Below are positions 6,803-7,014 of a DNA stretch of 7,014 nt, in pieces. The stretch comes from an uncultured Ktedonobacteraceae bacterium (lineage in GTDB: Bacteria > Chloroflexota > Ktedonobacteria > Ktedonobacterales > Ktedonobacteraceae): contig CATPCK010000627.1 of the NCBI GenBank assembly GCA_955652655.1, positions 1 through 7,014 of the forward strand, given 5' to 3'. The notes under the pieces were generated by a model. The model saw only the letters and a program-made list of their open reading frames with translations. It searched no databases and was not told where the DNA came from. The first letter of the stretch is position 1. Each line of letters begins with the position of its first letter. The translations under genes and the position numbers were made by a program.

Positions 6803-7014
6803 ATGAAGTCAACCATCGGAAAACCCAGAGGCATTTTGAATCTCAAAGCGGGTGAAAAGAAGTTTCAACTCTCACGATATCTGCCTGCACAGGACCTGCG
6901 TTTCTTCGTAGAACACTATTGGATCGTCAGTTGGGATCTCACAGGGCAAGAACCTTACGTCCAGGAGACGCTCCCTTACCCTTGCGTTCATCTGGTCATT
7001 GAGAAAGACCAATC
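6803..7014 (+). CDS. AraC-family regulator with DUF6597-like N-terminal domain, 3' truncated by window edge
   Basis: Seventy codons are visible. The peptide has RYLPAQDLRFFVEHYWIVSW at residues 25-44, then ETLPYPCVHLVIE (56-68). This pattern of an aromatic HYWIV strand followed by a Pro-rich turn and CVHLVIE is typical of the DUF6597 cupin-like sensor domain found in front of AraC helix-turn-helix DNA-binding domains. The HTH would lie beyond the window, so the assignment depends on the N-terminus alone. It is transcribed divergently from tnpB. The ATG is chosen because it coincides with the start predicted from the promoter; a TTG at 6836 with AGAGG upstream is a weaker alternative. Ligand and targets are unknown. 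Confidence 0.7.
   Translation, partial: MKSTIGKPRGILNLKAGEKKFQLSRYLPAQDLRFFVEHYWIVSWDLTGQEPYVQETLPYPCVHLVIEKDQ

Noticed and set aside
6528..6812. Minus-strand 94-codon frame across the tnpB upstream region
   Set aside because: It passes through the left-end palindrome and both promoters, has a low-complexity Cys/Ser/Met-rich translation, and no ribosome binding site.

Overview
The window reads as a bacterial chromosome segment, moderately GC-rich and densely coded. The flavour of the proteins suggests Chloroflexota, possibly a Ktedonobacteria-like soil lineage. The clues are a kinase-less KdpD, a lone TnpB element and an AraC-type regulator with a DUF6597-like N-terminus. This placement is inference from family resemblance, not from a marker gene.

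Positions 1-4689 (+ strand) hold the distal part of a high-affinity potassium uptake (kdp) operon. It contains the last 44 codons of kdpA, complete kdpB, complete kdpC, a short kdpD (sensor and universal-stress domains only, no histidine kinase), and an unidentified 60-aa ORF that overlaps the end of kdpD by 8 nt. KdpA, KdpB and KdpC would form the membrane K+ pump, and KdpD would sense K+ status. No kdpE or kinase part is visible here. Two inter-cistronic gaps are structured: an 11-bp hairpin between kdpB and kdpC, and a nested multi-helix fold of about 114 nt between kdpC and kdpD.

Positions 4715-5122 (- strand) encode a small VOC/glyoxalase-fold protein, convergent with the kdp operon. Directly upstream of it, on the same strand, lies a lone tnpB (5156-6496) of the IS200/IS605 (IS1341-like) type, with an intact RuvC triad and zinc finger. 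Similar hairpins, each with a bulged T at the same place, lie at both ends and mark the likely right end (about 5150-5174) and left end (about 6581-6629). The predicted omega RNA would read out of the right end into the leader and Shine-Dalgarno of the VOC gene, so its guide would match the 5' region of that gene.

Positions 6497-6802 are an intergenic stretch. It holds a good promoter for tnpB, the left-end palindrome and a promoter for a divergent AraC-family regulator that starts at 6803 and runs off the window. Both promoters place the predicted transcript start on the A of the start codon, suggesting leaderless mRNAs.
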